Source: an uncultured Porphyromonadaceae bacterium
GTDB lineage: Bacteria > Bacteroidota > Bacteroidia > Bacteroidales > Muribaculaceae
Assembly: GCA_947175265.1 (NCBI GenBank)
Contig: CAMWMD010000016.1
Location: forward strand, 1-57,659
DNA: 57,659 nt
Reading direction: 5' to 3'
Part shown: in pieces, positions 1 to 9,300 of the stretch
Numbering within the stretch: position 1 is the stretch's first letter
Layout: the number at the start of each line of letters is the position of its first letter
Translations under genes and position numbers: made by a program
Notes under the pieces: model-generated
The model's database searches: none
Seen by the model: the letters and a program-made list of their open reading frames with translations, nothing else
What the model was told of the DNA's origin: nothing

Positions 1-55
1 ACCTGCAACCTTCTGATCCGTAGTCAGATGCTCTATTCAGTTGAGCTAACGAACC
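1..55 (-). tRNA. tRNA-Arg (anticodon ACG), 3' end cut by window edge
   Basis: The minus strand from 55 downward reads as a tRNA 5' acceptor strand, a D arm (GCTC/GAGC) and an anticodon arm with stem TCTGA/TCAGA and loop CTACGGA, giving anticodon ACG (arginine). The variable region and the first half of the T arm follow, and the rest lies outside the window. Confidence 0.93.
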
Positions 56-139
56 ATTTTGTGGTCAAATCGTTTCCGATTTGCGAGTGCAAAGTTACGA
101 CCTTTTTTTGATATATACAATTTTTTGGAGGCAAAAAAT

Positions 140-493
140 TCAAAAAATTAATCTCACAGATGCACTTCCACTGATATTGGCGATAGGAGGAACTGATTTA
201 CAGATTTTTATGTTTCCTGATATGATTTGAGGGAAATCCCTTACGAGTCGCCACCTGATTCGCTCGGCAACGGTTTCCATCAACTTTCGGGGTTGTTTCA
301 TCTCCTCGGCAACAATATTGAACATGTCGGCGTAGGAGATGGTAGACTCAGGATCATCCTCACCGGCATTTTCAGGAACCGGAATACGGATGGAGAGGTC
401 GACGACAAACTCATTGCCTACCATATTCTCCTGAGGGAACACGCCGTGGTAAGCATGAAACCGCAGATTGTCAAGAGAGATCTCAAACTCCAT
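140..493 (-). CDS. folB: Dihydroneopterin aldolase FolB
   Basis: FolB makes 6-hydroxymethyl-7,8-dihydropterin from dihydroneopterin in folate synthesis. The 117-residue product matches the usual family length of about 120. It has the N-terminal core with the YHGVFPQEN stretch that contributes to the pterin site, and near the C-terminus the ICKSVPPI segment carrying the conserved active-site lysine. An upstream TTG at 511 is in frame, but I chose the ATG at 493 because the family normally begins at the MEFEISL-like strand and TTG starts are rare here. It lies 14 bases downstream of rpiB on the same strand, so the two are probably cotranscribed. Confidence 0.9.
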   Translation of the reverse strand: MEFEISLDNLRFHAYHGVFPQENMVGNEFVVDLSIRIPVPENAGEDDPESTISYADMFNIVAEEMKQPRKLMETVAERIRWRLVRDFPQIISGNIKICKSVPPIANISGSASVRLIF

Positions 494-507
494 ACCTGAC
501 GCAAAGT

Positions 508-954
508 TCAAAGCACTTCCCCTTCTACGGGAATCTTTGCCACTCTTCTGCTGTGTCGGCCACCCTCAAACGAGGCGCAGATATAGGCATCCACAATTTT
601 CTTGGCTTCCTCATCGGTGATGAAACGTGCTGGGAGTACAAGGAAGTTGGCATCGTTGTGCTGCCGCGCAAGTTCCCCGAGTTCAGGAAGCCAGCAGAGA
701 GCCGCACGGATTCCCTGATGCTTGTTGAGCGACATCTGCATGCCGTTGCCGGAGCCGCACATTCCGATACCGAAAAGGCATTCACCTTTCTCGACGGCCT
801 CAGCAGCCGGATGGGCGAAATCAGGATAATCGCACGATTCGGTGCCGTAGGTCCCGAAGTCTTTGATCTCAAATCCCTTGTCGGTAAGATAACTTTTTAT
901 TGACTCCTTAAGATGAAAAGCGGCATGGTCTGCTGCCATTGCAATTCTTGTCAT
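508..954 (-). CDS. rpiB: Ribose-5-phosphate isomerase B
   Basis: RpiB interconverts ribose 5-phosphate and ribulose 5-phosphate in the non-oxidative pentose phosphate pathway. The 148-residue protein has the full set of family residues: the ADH motif with D9 and H10, the catalytic C66 in GMCGSGNG, and H99-N100 in the RQHNDANF segment. Length and spacing equal those of E. coli RpiB. The gene sits between a GtrA-type gene (51-base gap upstream) and folB (14 bases downstream), all on the minus strand. Cytoplasmic. The assignment is firm; some RpiB relatives act on other sugar phosphates (LacAB), but this is a single-subunit form. Confidence 0.95.
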   Translation of the reverse strand: MTRIAMAADHAAFHLKESIKSYLTDKGFEIKDFGTYGTESCDYPDFAHPAAEAVEKGECLFGIGMCGSGNGMQMSLNKHQGIRAALCWLPELGELARQHNDANFLVLPARFITDEEAKKIVDAYICASFEGGRHSRRVAKIPVEGEVL

Positions 955-1005
955 GGGTAAGAATTATTATGATTACGTTGAGTGATTAGTTGATTGAAGT
1001 GAAGA

Positions 1006-1497
1006 CTATTCAAAGAGGGATTCCTCATCCTGCAGGAGAGTGGGGGAAGAGTCGGTAGGCTCTTGAGTGGCCTCAGTTTCTCTCTTGTTGCCGAACACCT
1101 TGCTTGTGAAGGCGAACCTCACGAGGAAATAGTTGACGGGGATACAGATACCCATTGCCGGGAGCAGGGCAAGTGTCGGGCCTATAATCTCCTTGAAGAT
1201 AGCCACAAGACCTGTCTGAAGCCCCATGTTCACGAGATGACTGAGTGTGAAGCCGAGTCCTTTTCTCGCATTCGGGCGCGTGTGGAATGTGAAATAACTC
1301 GAAAGGAAGAAATTGGCGATGAAACTGAGCGCATAACTGATGATAGAGGCAACGACGGCACGACGGCCACCGAATACGGCATGCACGAAAATCACGTAGA
1401 ATCCATATTGCAGCACAGTGGCGATACCACCTACAAGACCGAACCGTAATATCTCTGAGATACGGCCGTTGCCGTTTATCATTTGTTTAATGTTCAT
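1006..1497 (-). CDS. GtrA family membrane protein
   Basis: A 163-residue integral membrane protein with four predicted hydrophobic segments in roughly residues 17-40, 46-70, 84-104 and 108-130, the standard GtrA layout. The second segment begins with the conserved YALSFIANFFLS stretch and is followed by a basic region. GtrA proteins are thought to help move undecaprenyl-linked sugars across the membrane, or to support polysaccharide and teichoic-acid modification; the substrate here cannot be told. The tail after residue 135 is polar and acidic. It lies 34 bases after engB on the same strand, and I see no glycosyltransferase partner next to it. Confidence 0.85.
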   Translation of the reverse strand: MNIKQMINGNGRISEILRFGLVGGIATVLQYGFYVIFVHAVFGGRRAVVASIISYALSFIANFFLSSYFTFHTRPNARKGLGFTLSHLVNMGLQTGLVAIFKEIIGPTLALLPAMGICIPVNYFLVRFAFTSKVFGNKRETEATQEPTDSSPTLLQDEESLFE

Positions 1498-1530
1498 AAT
1501 GTCATCCCGGTTTCATCGTCGAGGCAGATA

Positions 1531-2160
1531 TCAGAGTGGTGTCTTTTCAGAGAACTCACCCTCCACCTTACGATTGGTTTCTTCAATAAAATCAAGGATT
1601 GAATCCCTGCCCGTCCCTTTTTCGGCTGAGGTGATGAATACGGGGGGAAGTTCCTCCCAACTTTTCAGCAACTCCTTCTTGTAGTCCTCCACCTTTTTGA
1701 GTGCGGCGTTGGGTCCAAGTTTGTCCGCTTTCGTAAAGACGAGCGCAAAAGGCACTCCATTCTCACCGAGCCAATTCAGAAATTCAATATCAATCTTCTG
1801 AGGCTCATGTCTGATGTCGATCAGCACAAAAAGGAGCACCATCTGAGGCCGGCCGAGGATGTATTCCTCAATCATTCTTCTGAAATCCTCCCTTTGGCTT
1901 TTCCCCCTGGCGGCATACCCGTATCCGGGGAGGTCGACTATGTAGAAAGCACCGTCGTTGATCCTGAAATGATTTATCAGGAGGGTCTTTCCCGGCTTCT
2001 GTGAAGTCTTGGCAAGGCCCTTGCTCCTTGTGAGCATATTTATGAGCGACGATTTACCGACGTTAGAGCGTCCTATGAAGGCATATTCCGGCACTTTCGT
2101 ATCCGGGCATTGATTCACCTTCGCGCTGCTTATCTCGTAATTGGCTTTCTTTATTTCCAT
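1531..2160 (-). CDS. engB: Ribosome biogenesis GTPase EngB (YihA/YsxC)
   Basis: EngB is an essential GTPase needed for late assembly of the large ribosomal subunit. The 209-residue product shows G1 [10 protein letters not shown], a switch I TSQKPGKT region, G3 DLPGYGYA and G4 TKAD, in family order and spacing. The open frame extends upstream to 2226, but the extra 22 residues are hydrophobic and overlap the promoter, so I start at the ATG at 2160 that yields the usual MEIKKANY beginning. A strong Bacteroidetes promoter ends only six bases before this ATG, which implies a very short leader. The gtrA-like gene follows 34 bases downstream. Confidence 0.95.
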   Translation of the reverse strand: MEIKKANYEISSAKVNQCPDTKVPEYAFIGRSNVGKSSLINMLTRSKGLAKTSQKPGKTLLINHFRINDGAFYIVDLPGYGYAARGKSQREDFRRMIEEYILGRPQMVLLFVLIDIRHEPQKIDIEFLNWLGENGVPFALVFTKADKLGPNAALKKVEDYKKELLKSWEELPPVFITSAEKGTGRDSILDFIEETNRKVEGEFSEKTPL

Positions 2161-2166
2161 AGTTTG

Positions 2167-2197
2167 CAAAGTTAATAAATTATAAAAGACCGACAAA
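2167..2197 (-). promoter_or_regulatory. engB promoter (TTTG-N19-TAACTTTG)
   Basis: On the minus strand TTTG (2197-2194) is followed by 19 bases and TAACTTTG (2174-2167), an exact match to the Bacteroidetes -33/-7 consensus. Only six bases separate it from the engB ATG. Confidence 0.8.
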
Positions 2198-2259
2198 GGG
2201 AAAATGAACAAATAATATGCCGGCACATATAATTTAAAGGTTTCCGCACGGGGAATGGT

Positions 2260-3621
2260 TCAATCGACGACCAGGGAATGAATCACCCTCAAAGCCTTGT
2301 CGGCATCATCACGGCCGACCATGAATGTCAGAGTGGAGTCAGACATATCTTCTGAAAAGGCATTCACCGTCACGCCGTTTCTCATCAGGGAATTGCGAAT
2401 TCTGGCGCCGAGGCCCGGTTGCCTGCGGAGATTGTCGCCCACGACGGCAACTGTGGATAGACCACTCTTCACGACCGGTGACAGCCAGAGGTTCTCCGGA
2501 AGTTCGGGGGCAAATTCCGAGCGGATTACAGCCAGCGCCTTGTTCTCATCGTCGGAAGTGACAGCGAAATTCAGTCCTGCGTTGGCGAAAGCCGTCACGG
2601 GATACATCTTTATACCTTGTCTTGCCAAAGCATTCAACGCACGCGACCCCGTGTCGCCACGGTCCACCCCCTCGGGAGGGATGATTGAAAACAGGGATGT
2701 ACCCCGCAGAACCGACACACCCTTGACGTTGAAGCTCTCGGCGGTCTCCGTGTCATAAATTAGGGTGCCCGGGGCCGAAGGGTGGAACGTATTGAGTATC
2801 TTTATGGGTATATTCTTGTGGAAAACAGGATAAATCGTAGGGGGATATATCACCTTCGCCCCGTATGTGCATAATTCCATACTTTCCACAAACGACATCT
2901 CACCCACAACACGAGCTTCGGGAATCAGGCGGGGGTCGGCCGTCATGAATCCATCCACGTCGGTCCAGATTTCAAGGAGTTCGGCATCCAGAGCCGCGGC
3001 AATGAGCGCGGCGGTAAAATCGCTCCCTCCGCGTCCGAGATTTGTGATGTGTCCGCTCTCCCTGTCAGTTGATATGAAACCGGGCACAATCGCCTTGGTG
3101 AAGGGAGTCGAGAATGTTTCCCTAATCAACGATGAGGTGAGTTTCTGGTCGGCGATATTCTTTCCGAACCACTCCTCAGTCTTTATGAAATCGAGGGAGT
3201 CAAAACGCACGGCATCCGAAATCATGAAAGTGACGATGACGGAAGAGATCCTCTCGCCGAAACTGACCACGAGGTCGAGCGTCTCCCCCGGGAGATGACG
3301 TATGAGGCTAATTCCCTCGAAAATCCTCTTGAGTTCGCTAAGAAGGCGTGCGACCTCGGAAATGGCCTGCGGGCGTTTGCTCTCATCAACGACCTTAGAG
3401 ATTACGTTGAAATGACGCGATGAAATGGCTTCCATCTCATCGCGGAACTTAGGGTCGTCATCAGCCGCGAGACGTGCCGTGGATATCAGTTTGTCGGTGA
3501 GGCCGCCGAGTGCGGAGACCACGATAACCGCGCTTCCCGGGATAGCCTCGACTATGCTTTTGACATTTGCCAGGCTTTCCGGTGTCCCGACCGAGGTGCC
3601 TCCAAATTTCAATACTTTCAT
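2260..3621 (-). CDS. lysC: Aspartate kinase (monofunctional, LysC type)
   Basis: Aspartate kinase phosphorylates L-aspartate in the first step of the lysine, threonine, methionine and diaminopimelate pathway. The 453-residue protein begins with the KFGGTSVG phosphate-binding motif (residues 5-12), has the SFGERISS and GRGGSDFTA substrate and ATP segments of the kinase domain, and ends with two ACT-like regulatory domains from about residue 300. That length fits single-function, feedback-regulated enzymes of the E. coli LysC type rather than ThrA fusions, which also carry homoserine dehydrogenase. It is 99 bases upstream of engB and is probably its own unit. Which amino acid inhibits it cannot be read from the sequence. 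Confidence 0.92.
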   Translation of the reverse strand: MKVLKFGGTSVGTPESLANVKSIVEAIPGSAVIVVSALGGLTDKLISTARLAADDDPKFRDEMEAISSRHFNVISKVVDESKRPQAISEVARLLSELKRIFEGISLIRHLPGETLDLVVSFGERISSVIVTFMISDAVRFDSLDFIKTEEWFGKNIADQKLTSSLIRETFSTPFTKAIVPGFISTDRESGHITNLGRGGSDFTAALIAAALDAELLEIWTDVDGFMTADPRLIPEARVVGEMSFVESMELCTYGAKVIYPPTIYPVFHKNIPIKILNTFHPSAPGTLIYDTETAESFNVKGVSVLRGTSLFSIIPPEGVDRGDTGSRALNALARQGIKMYPVTAFANAGLNFAVTSDDENKALAVIRSEFAPELPENLWLSPVVKSGLSTVAVVGDNLRRQPGLGARIRNSLMRNGVTVNAFSEDMSDSTLTFMVGRDDADKALRVIHSLVVD

Positions 3622-3834
3622 CTACATAAAGGGGAGCCTGACCGGAATGCAATGATTCCGTCAACGGCTCATGGTGGTTTAACGGTTAATAATCAGCATA
3701 TCCCTCATTTTCGGCGGTGTCGTTTTCATCATTCCGAGAGGAAAGAATAATCACAGCCGGGAAATAAAAAAGGGTTTTCAATTGTTTTATCGGAAGACAG
3801 CCTTTGACGCTGCGACCTAAAAAACACCACAAAA

Positions 3835-4431
3835 ATGGATCTTAACAATCTGCTATATAAACATACTGACAAGATAGAACCCGGAAGGGGGAAGCTCCTC
3901 ATAGCCGAACCGATGATGGAAGAGGTTTTCTTCCGCCGTTCGGTGGTGCTTCTCCTTGATGAGGACACGGACGGAGGCCTTCTGGGACTCACCCTGAACA
4001 AGACAACGGAGTTGACACTACACGACATCATGCCGGAACTGGGTTTCGGCGAGGATATCACCGTCTATTGCGGAGGCCCGGTGGATATGGAGCGTCTTTT
4101 CATGCTCCATACTATGGGAGATACGTTCGGCGAATGCCTTCAGGTATCGCCCGGACTCTACGTCGGCGGGGATTTCCACAAGATAGTCGATTACCTGAAA
4201 TCCGGCGGAGAGGTGGAAGGTAAAATCCGCTTCTTCATAGGATATAGTGGCTGGCGGGGAGGTCAACTCGCGGATGAGATTGAAAACCATTCCTGGGCTG
4301 TCGGTATTCCCGAAGGGGGAGAGATTCTCCTTCAGTCGGAGGAGAATGAGTTCTGGCGCCGGGAGGTGAGCCGTCTTGGAGAGGATTACAGAAGTTGGCT
4401 TATGGTGCCGACAGACCCTAATATGAACTGA
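3835..4431 (+). CDS. YqgE/AlgH family protein (UPF0301)
   Basis: A 198-residue soluble protein of the YqgE/AlgH family, whose biochemical role is not settled. Family marks are the N-terminal GKLLIAEPMM and FFRRSVVLL segments, the GLTLNK stretch, a CGGPVD segment in the middle and FIGYSGWRGGQL towards the C-terminus. No membrane segment or signal is seen. It is divergent from aspartate kinase and convergent with the GNAT gene that ends 27 bases away, so it appears monocistronic. Confidence 0.92.
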   Translation: MDLNNLLYKHTDKIEPGRGKLLIAEPMMEEVFFRRSVVLLLDEDTDGGLLGLTLNKTTELTLHDIMPELGFGEDITVYCGGPVDMERLFMLHTMGDTFGECLQVSPGLYVGGDFHKIVDYLKSGGEVEGKIRFFIGYSGWRGGQLADEIENHSWAVGIPEGGEILLQSEENEFWRREVSRLGEDYRSWLMVPTDPNMN

Positions 4432-4457
4432 CGTGTGGCTGCTGTCTTACCTTGCGG

Positions 4458-4979
4458 TTAAGAAAGTTTCTTCGTCATTATGAGCATATCCGTGAAATGG
4501 CCGTCGGGTGTGCTGAGCCATTCCTCGAAGGTGCCGATCAACTTGTAGCCGAGGTCTCGGAAAAGGTTCACGGCCTGTGTGTGGGAAGCGTCGATTTTCG
4601 CACCGAGTTGATGGAGATGGAGAGTGTTGTGTGCATACTCCTCGACGAGACGGATAGTCTCATCCGCGTACCCCTTCTTTCTGAAATCCGTGCAGATATA
4701 GATTCCTATGAATGCGCGGAGATGACGTGAGGATACGTCGTACAGGTCGACGATACCCACAAGATTGTTGTTTCCCTCCTCTGAGATTATAAGGCGCAAC
4801 TGTCCGGCCGAGAACGGGTCGGCATCGTATGTGAGCGCGTATTCGCGTAGCACTTTTCTTGAAAGGGGGGCTATTGTGTCGCTGTATCTCCAAGCCTCGT
4901 GGTCGTTTTCCACTTCATATAGGAAATCGGCATCCGAAGGCTCGAGAGCGCGGAGGTGAAGACGTTTTGAATGTAACAT
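4458..4979 (-). CDS. GNAT family N-acetyltransferase (RimJ/RimL-like)
   Basis: A 173-residue GNAT acetyltransferase of the RimJ/RimL/SpeG branch. It opens with LRLRALEPSD-like sequence (here LHLRALEPSDADFLY), and the acetyl-CoA binding loop is the FRKKGYADE stretch at about residues 109-117, followed by the family's ASHTQAVNLFRDLGYK segment. Members acetylate protein N-termini, polyamines or small amines; the substrate is unknown. The gene follows recR by 47 bases on the same strand and is probably cotranscribed with it, an arrangement I recall from other Bacteroidales. Confidence 0.88.
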   Translation of the reverse strand: MLHSKRLHLRALEPSDADFLYEVENDHEAWRYSDTIAPLSRKVLREYALTYDADPFSAGQLRLIISEEGNNNLVGIVDLYDVSSRHLRAFIGIYICTDFRKKGYADETIRLVEEYAHNTLHLHQLGAKIDASHTQAVNLFRDLGYKLIGTFEEWLSTPDGHFTDMLIMTKKLS

Positions 4980-5026
4980 GATGCTGTAATTTGAAATTAT
5001 CCTAACTGTATTTGACTGTATATGGT

Positions 5027-5656
5027 CTATTTTCTTCCTGAAAATGTATCGGAGAAAAGGACACGGTTCTGAATTGATTTTCCCAAGGTGAGTTCGTCGG
5101 TGTACTCGAGTTCGTTGCCGATGCTGAGGCCACGTGCGAGCATGGTCACCTTTACGGGAAGACCGGAGAGTTTGCGGTAGATGTAGTAGTTCGTCGTGTC
5201 GCCTTCAATAGTAGGGCTCAGTGCGAGTATCACCTCGCGGGTCTGTTCGGCTTTAACCCTCTCCACGAGGCTTTCGATCTCAAGGTCGGAAGGGCTCACA
5301 CCGTCGAGGGGTGAGATCACACCGCCGAGCACATGGTAAAGTCCCGAATGCTGGTGGGTGGATTCTATTGTGATGACATCCTTGACGTTCTCGACTACAC
5401 ATACCACCGAAGCATCCCGGCGGGAATCATTGCAAATGGGGCATACCTCCTTCTCGCTGATGTTGTGGCAGCGTGAGCAATAGCATATATTCCTTCGCAT
5501 GTTGATTATTGATTCCCCGAGCGACACCGCTTCATTCTCATCACGCCTGAGGAGATGGAGGGCGAGGCGCAGGGCCGTTTTCCTTCCTATTCCCGGGAGT
5601 TTGGAAAATTCGGACACAGTGTTTTCAAGAAGTGTGGAATTGAACGACTGAATCAT
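5027..5656 (-). CDS. recR: Recombination mediator RecR
   Basis: RecR acts with RecO (and RecF) to load RecA at single-strand gaps. The 209-residue protein has the N-terminal helix-hairpin-helix region ([14 protein letters not shown], about residues 19-33), a four-cysteine zinc site at C60, C63, C72 and C75, and a Toprim domain starting at VVCVVEN (about residue 84). A perfect promoter ends four bases before the ATG, and there is no other methionine nearby to use, so the mRNA would be almost leaderless. The GNAT gene follows downstream. Confidence 0.96.
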   Translation of the reverse strand: MIQSFNSTLLENTVSEFSKLPGIGRKTALRLALHLLRRDENEAVSLGESIINMRRNICYCSRCHNISEKEVCPICNDSRRDASVVCVVENVKDVITIESTHQHSGLYHVLGGVISPLDGVSPSDLEIESLVERVKAEQTREVILALSPTIEGDTTNYYIYRKLSGLPVKVTMLARGLSIGNELEYTDELTLGKSIQNRVLFSDTFSGRK

Positions 5657-5660
5657 GATG

Positions 5661-5693
5661 CAAAATTACTAAATTAAGTTGGCAATACCCAAA
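5661..5693 (-). promoter_or_regulatory. recR promoter (TTTG-N21-TAATTTTG)
   Basis: Minus strand: TTTG at 5693-5690, 21 bases, TAATTTTG at 5668-5661. It matches the Bacteroidetes consensus and lies directly against the recR start. Confidence 0.75.
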
Positions 5694-5708
5694 TAATAGG
5701 GGGTAAAG

Positions 5709-5739
5709 TTGCAAAAGAGAATGTAAATGTTTAGTTTTG
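5709..5739 (+). promoter_or_regulatory. ruvA-sprA promoter (TTG-N20-TAGTTTTG)
   Basis: TTG at 5709-5711, 20 bases, then TAGTTTTG at 5732-5739, a match to the Bacteroidetes promoter 42 bases before the ruvA ATG. Confidence 0.65.
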
Positions 5740-5781
5740 CATGAGAATAAACAAGAACGGAAGATAACAGAATAAGATAAG

Positions 5782-6372
5782 ATGATAGATTACATAAGAG
5801 GGCCATTGGCCGAACTGACCCCCACGGCGGCTGTGGTGGACTGCTCGGGGGTGGGGTATGAACTCAACATTACCCTTATGGATTATGCCGAACTGAACGG
5901 GGGCGCGGGAAAAGGGGAGGTGAAACTCTTCGTGCACGAGGCCATACGCGAGGATGCCCACCTGCTCTACGGCTTCCTTACTAAAAGGAGCCGCGAACTA
6001 TTCCGGCTCCTCATCGGAGTGAGCGGAGTGGGACCAAACACGGCAAGGCTTATCCTGTCGTCGCTCACCGCCGACCAGCTTGAAAGCGCGATAGGCTCCG
6101 GGCAGGATGCCCCTCTCAAGGCTGTGAAGGGGATTGGGGGAAAGACGGCCCAACGAATCATAGTAGACCTTAAGGATAAAATAAAAACAGCAGGATTGGC
6201 GTTAAATGATAGTGCTCCCGCCGTCGGCGAAGCCTACGAAGACTCCATAGCGGCGCTCGTAATGTTGGGATTCACAGCCCAGCAGAGCCAGAAAGCGCTG
6301 AAGAAGATATTCTCGACTGATCCGACACTGAGCGCAGAAAAGGCTATCAAATTGGCTTTGAAGATGCTCTGA
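5782..6372 (+). CDS. ruvA: Holliday junction DNA helicase subunit RuvA
   Basis: RuvA binds Holliday junctions and recruits the RuvB motor for branch migration. The 196-residue product shows the N-terminal OB-fold start ([12 protein letters not shown]), the junction-binding helix-hairpin-helix repeats [12 protein letters not shown] and [14 protein letters not shown], and a C-terminal RuvB-binding domain from about residue 150 ([12 protein letters not shown]). The stop codon is one base from the sprA ATG, so the two genes are translationally linked; ruvA-sprA adjacency is a known feature of Bacteroidetes. Confidence 0.97.
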   Translation: MIDYIRGPLAELTPTAAVVDCSGVGYELNITLMDYAELNGGAGKGEVKLFVHEAIREDAHLLYGFLTKRSRELFRLLIGVSGVGPNTARLILSSLTADQLESAIGSGQDAPLKAVKGIGGKTAQRIIVDLKDKIKTAGLALNDSAPAVGEAYEDSIAALVMLGFTAQQSQKALKKIFSTDPTLSAEKAIKLALKML

Positions 6373-6373
6373 A

Positions 6374-9300
6374 ATGATTTTCCGCAAAATTCCGAACCTC
6401 AAAATACACAAAATATCACGCAGATTGTCTGTGCCGCTGCTGGTGCTGACGGTCTGCGTTTTCTCTTTGGGGCAATATCGGAAATCGTCGTTGCTCCCCC
6501 CTCCGCCATCGGAACCGGAGACTATACCCGGCACCGTGATACCCGACAGCGTCATACTTCCCTCCCCGGTGCAGACCACGCTCCCGCGTGATTATGCCGA
6601 CATTATGGACCGTGAATATGTGGCCGACCTCACGACCCCGCCAAACATACGGACGGAAATAGTGTATGAGCCGGCCGAAGGGATGTACTATATCCATACG
6701 CGCCTCGGAGAAAAGGATATCATTACCCCTTTTGCACTGACTCCCGAGGAGTATGGCAACATGGCCACGAGAAACGAGATGTTCGGGTATTTCCGTCAGA
6801 GAAACGCGGAGAGCGTCACGGAGAAGCAGAAGAATCCTTTCGACATACTTGACATGAACTTCAACATCGGGCCGCTTGAGAAGATATTCGGTCCCGGGGG
6901 AGTGCGTCTCACCACACAGGGGTCGCTGCAACTGTCGATGGGTATCAAGAGCAACAAAACCGACAATCCGGCCCTCTCCATGAGTGCCCGGCGCAAGACA
7001 TATTTCAATTTCGACCAGAAGATTCAGGCCAACGTGACAGCCTCGGTCGGCGACCGTATGAAATTCAACATGGGATATAACACGGATGCCACCTTCGACT
7101 TTGATTCGAAAAACCTGAAACTGAGTTATGAGGGTAAAGAGGATGACATCGTGAAGAGTATCGAGGCCGGAGATGTGAGCATGACCACCGGGTCGTCGCT
7201 GATAAGGGGCGGAACCTCCCTGTTCGGTATGAAGGCAAAACTCCAGTTCGGCAAACTGACCCTTACCGGCCTCTTGAGCCAGCAGAACAGTGAGTCGAAG
7301 ACTGTTACGGCACAGGGAGGCGCGCAGACCACCTCCTACGCCATAAAGGCGGATGCCTACGATGCCAACCGGCACTTTTTCCTCGCCCAATATTTCTACG
7401 AGAATTACGATAATTTCGCCTCACGTCTGCCCCATGTGTCGTCGGGAATAAACATCACCCGAATAGAGGTGTGGGTGACAAACAAGAACGGGCGCTTTGA
7501 CGAATCGCGCAATTTTGTAGCCTTTCAGGATATTGGTGAGAACAAGGTGCTGTCCGGAGATTACTGGACTCCCGATTACTCCACCCCCGTCCCCTCCAAC
7601 CAATCTAACAACCTTCTTGAGGTGATGAAGACGGAGTATCCGGAAGCGCGTGACATCAATAAGGTGACACAGGTGCTCGCCCCACTGCAGGCATACGGGA
7701 TAACCGGCGGTCGGGATTTCGAGAAGGTGGAGAGTGCGCGCCTGCTCAAGAGTTCGGAATATACCCTAAACCCGACACTTGGCTATATCTCGCTGAAATC
7801 AGCCCTTAATACGGATGAGGTGCTCGGTGTGGCGTATGAATACACTTATCAGGGAAAGGTTTATCAGGTGGGTGAATTTTCCAACGATATCACCACCACG
7901 ACCCAGAGCCTCTATCTGAAAATGCTGAGAGGCACCACAATATCTCCGCAACTCCCTATGTGGCGACTGATGATGAAGAACGTCTATGCATTAGGAGCCT
8001 ACCAGTTGCAGCGCAGCAACTTCAAACTGAATATAAAATATCTCAGCGATACTACCGGCACTGAGGTGAACTATCTCCGTGTGGGTGATATTGCCGACAT
8101 TCCGCTCCTTCAGGTGATGAACCTTGACCGTCTTGACTCCAATCAGGAGTCGAATTCCGACGGTTTCTTCGATTATGTGGAGGGGTACACGGTGCAGCCT
8201 ACCACAGGAAAGATAATATTCCCTGTCACGGAGCCATTCGGCTCTTACCTTGAGAAAAAGATAGGAAATCCCGACCTTGCCGCGCCATACGTCTATAAGG
8301 AACTCTATGATTCCACTCTTGTCGTGGCCCGTCAGTTTGCCGACAAGAACAAATTCTCCCTCGTGGGGGAGTATCAGGCATCCAACGGAGCACAGATAAG
8401 ACTCAACGCCATGAATGTGCCGAGAGGTTCGGTAATTGTGATGGCCGGGGGCGTGACCCTGACGGAGAACACCGACTATACCGTAGACTACAACATGGGA
8501 ATCGTGACGATTACCAACCAAAGCATCATAGATTCCGGCACAAACGTTAGCGTCACCCTTGAGAACCAGTCGCTTTTCAGCATGCAGCGGAAGACCCTCC
8601 TCGGCCTTGACGCGCAGTATCGGCTGAATAAGGAACTGACGTTCGGCGGAACGTTGATGCACTTTTCGGAAAAGGCCCTGACGGAGAAGGTCAATATCGG
8701 TGATGAGGTGATCAACAACACCATGTGGGGCTTGAATCTCAACTATACCAAGGAGTTCAACTGGCTCACGAACCTCCTGAACAAAGTGCCGACAATAAAC
8801 GCACAGGCACCCTCGTCGCTGAGACTGAATGCCGAGTTCGCTCAACTTGTCCCCACGCAGCAGAAGAGCGGCTCAACAAAGGGCTCATCATATATCGACG
8901 ACTTTGAGAACTCTCAGATAAGCATCGATTTGCGCAATCCCTATTCATGGTTCCTGTCGTCGACACCCTACGACCCGTCGCCCGACGCCCTTTTCCCGGA
9001 AGCCGCTCTTTCCAACGACGTGGCATACGGCAAGAACAGGGCTCTCCTTGCATGGAACTATATCGACAGGATGTGGACTCAGAAGAATTCACCTTATCTT
9101 CCGGGATATTTGCGCAACGACCTGAAGCAATTGTCGAATCCATACGTGCGTGAGGTCCGCGTGGAGGAGATATACCCCGGCAGGGACCAGGTGTACGGAG
9201 ATGTCAACTATATACAGACGCTCAACCTCTCGTTCTATCCGAAGGAGAGGGGTCCCTACAATCTTGACTCCGACAACATAGACGAGCAAGGTGCCCTGCT

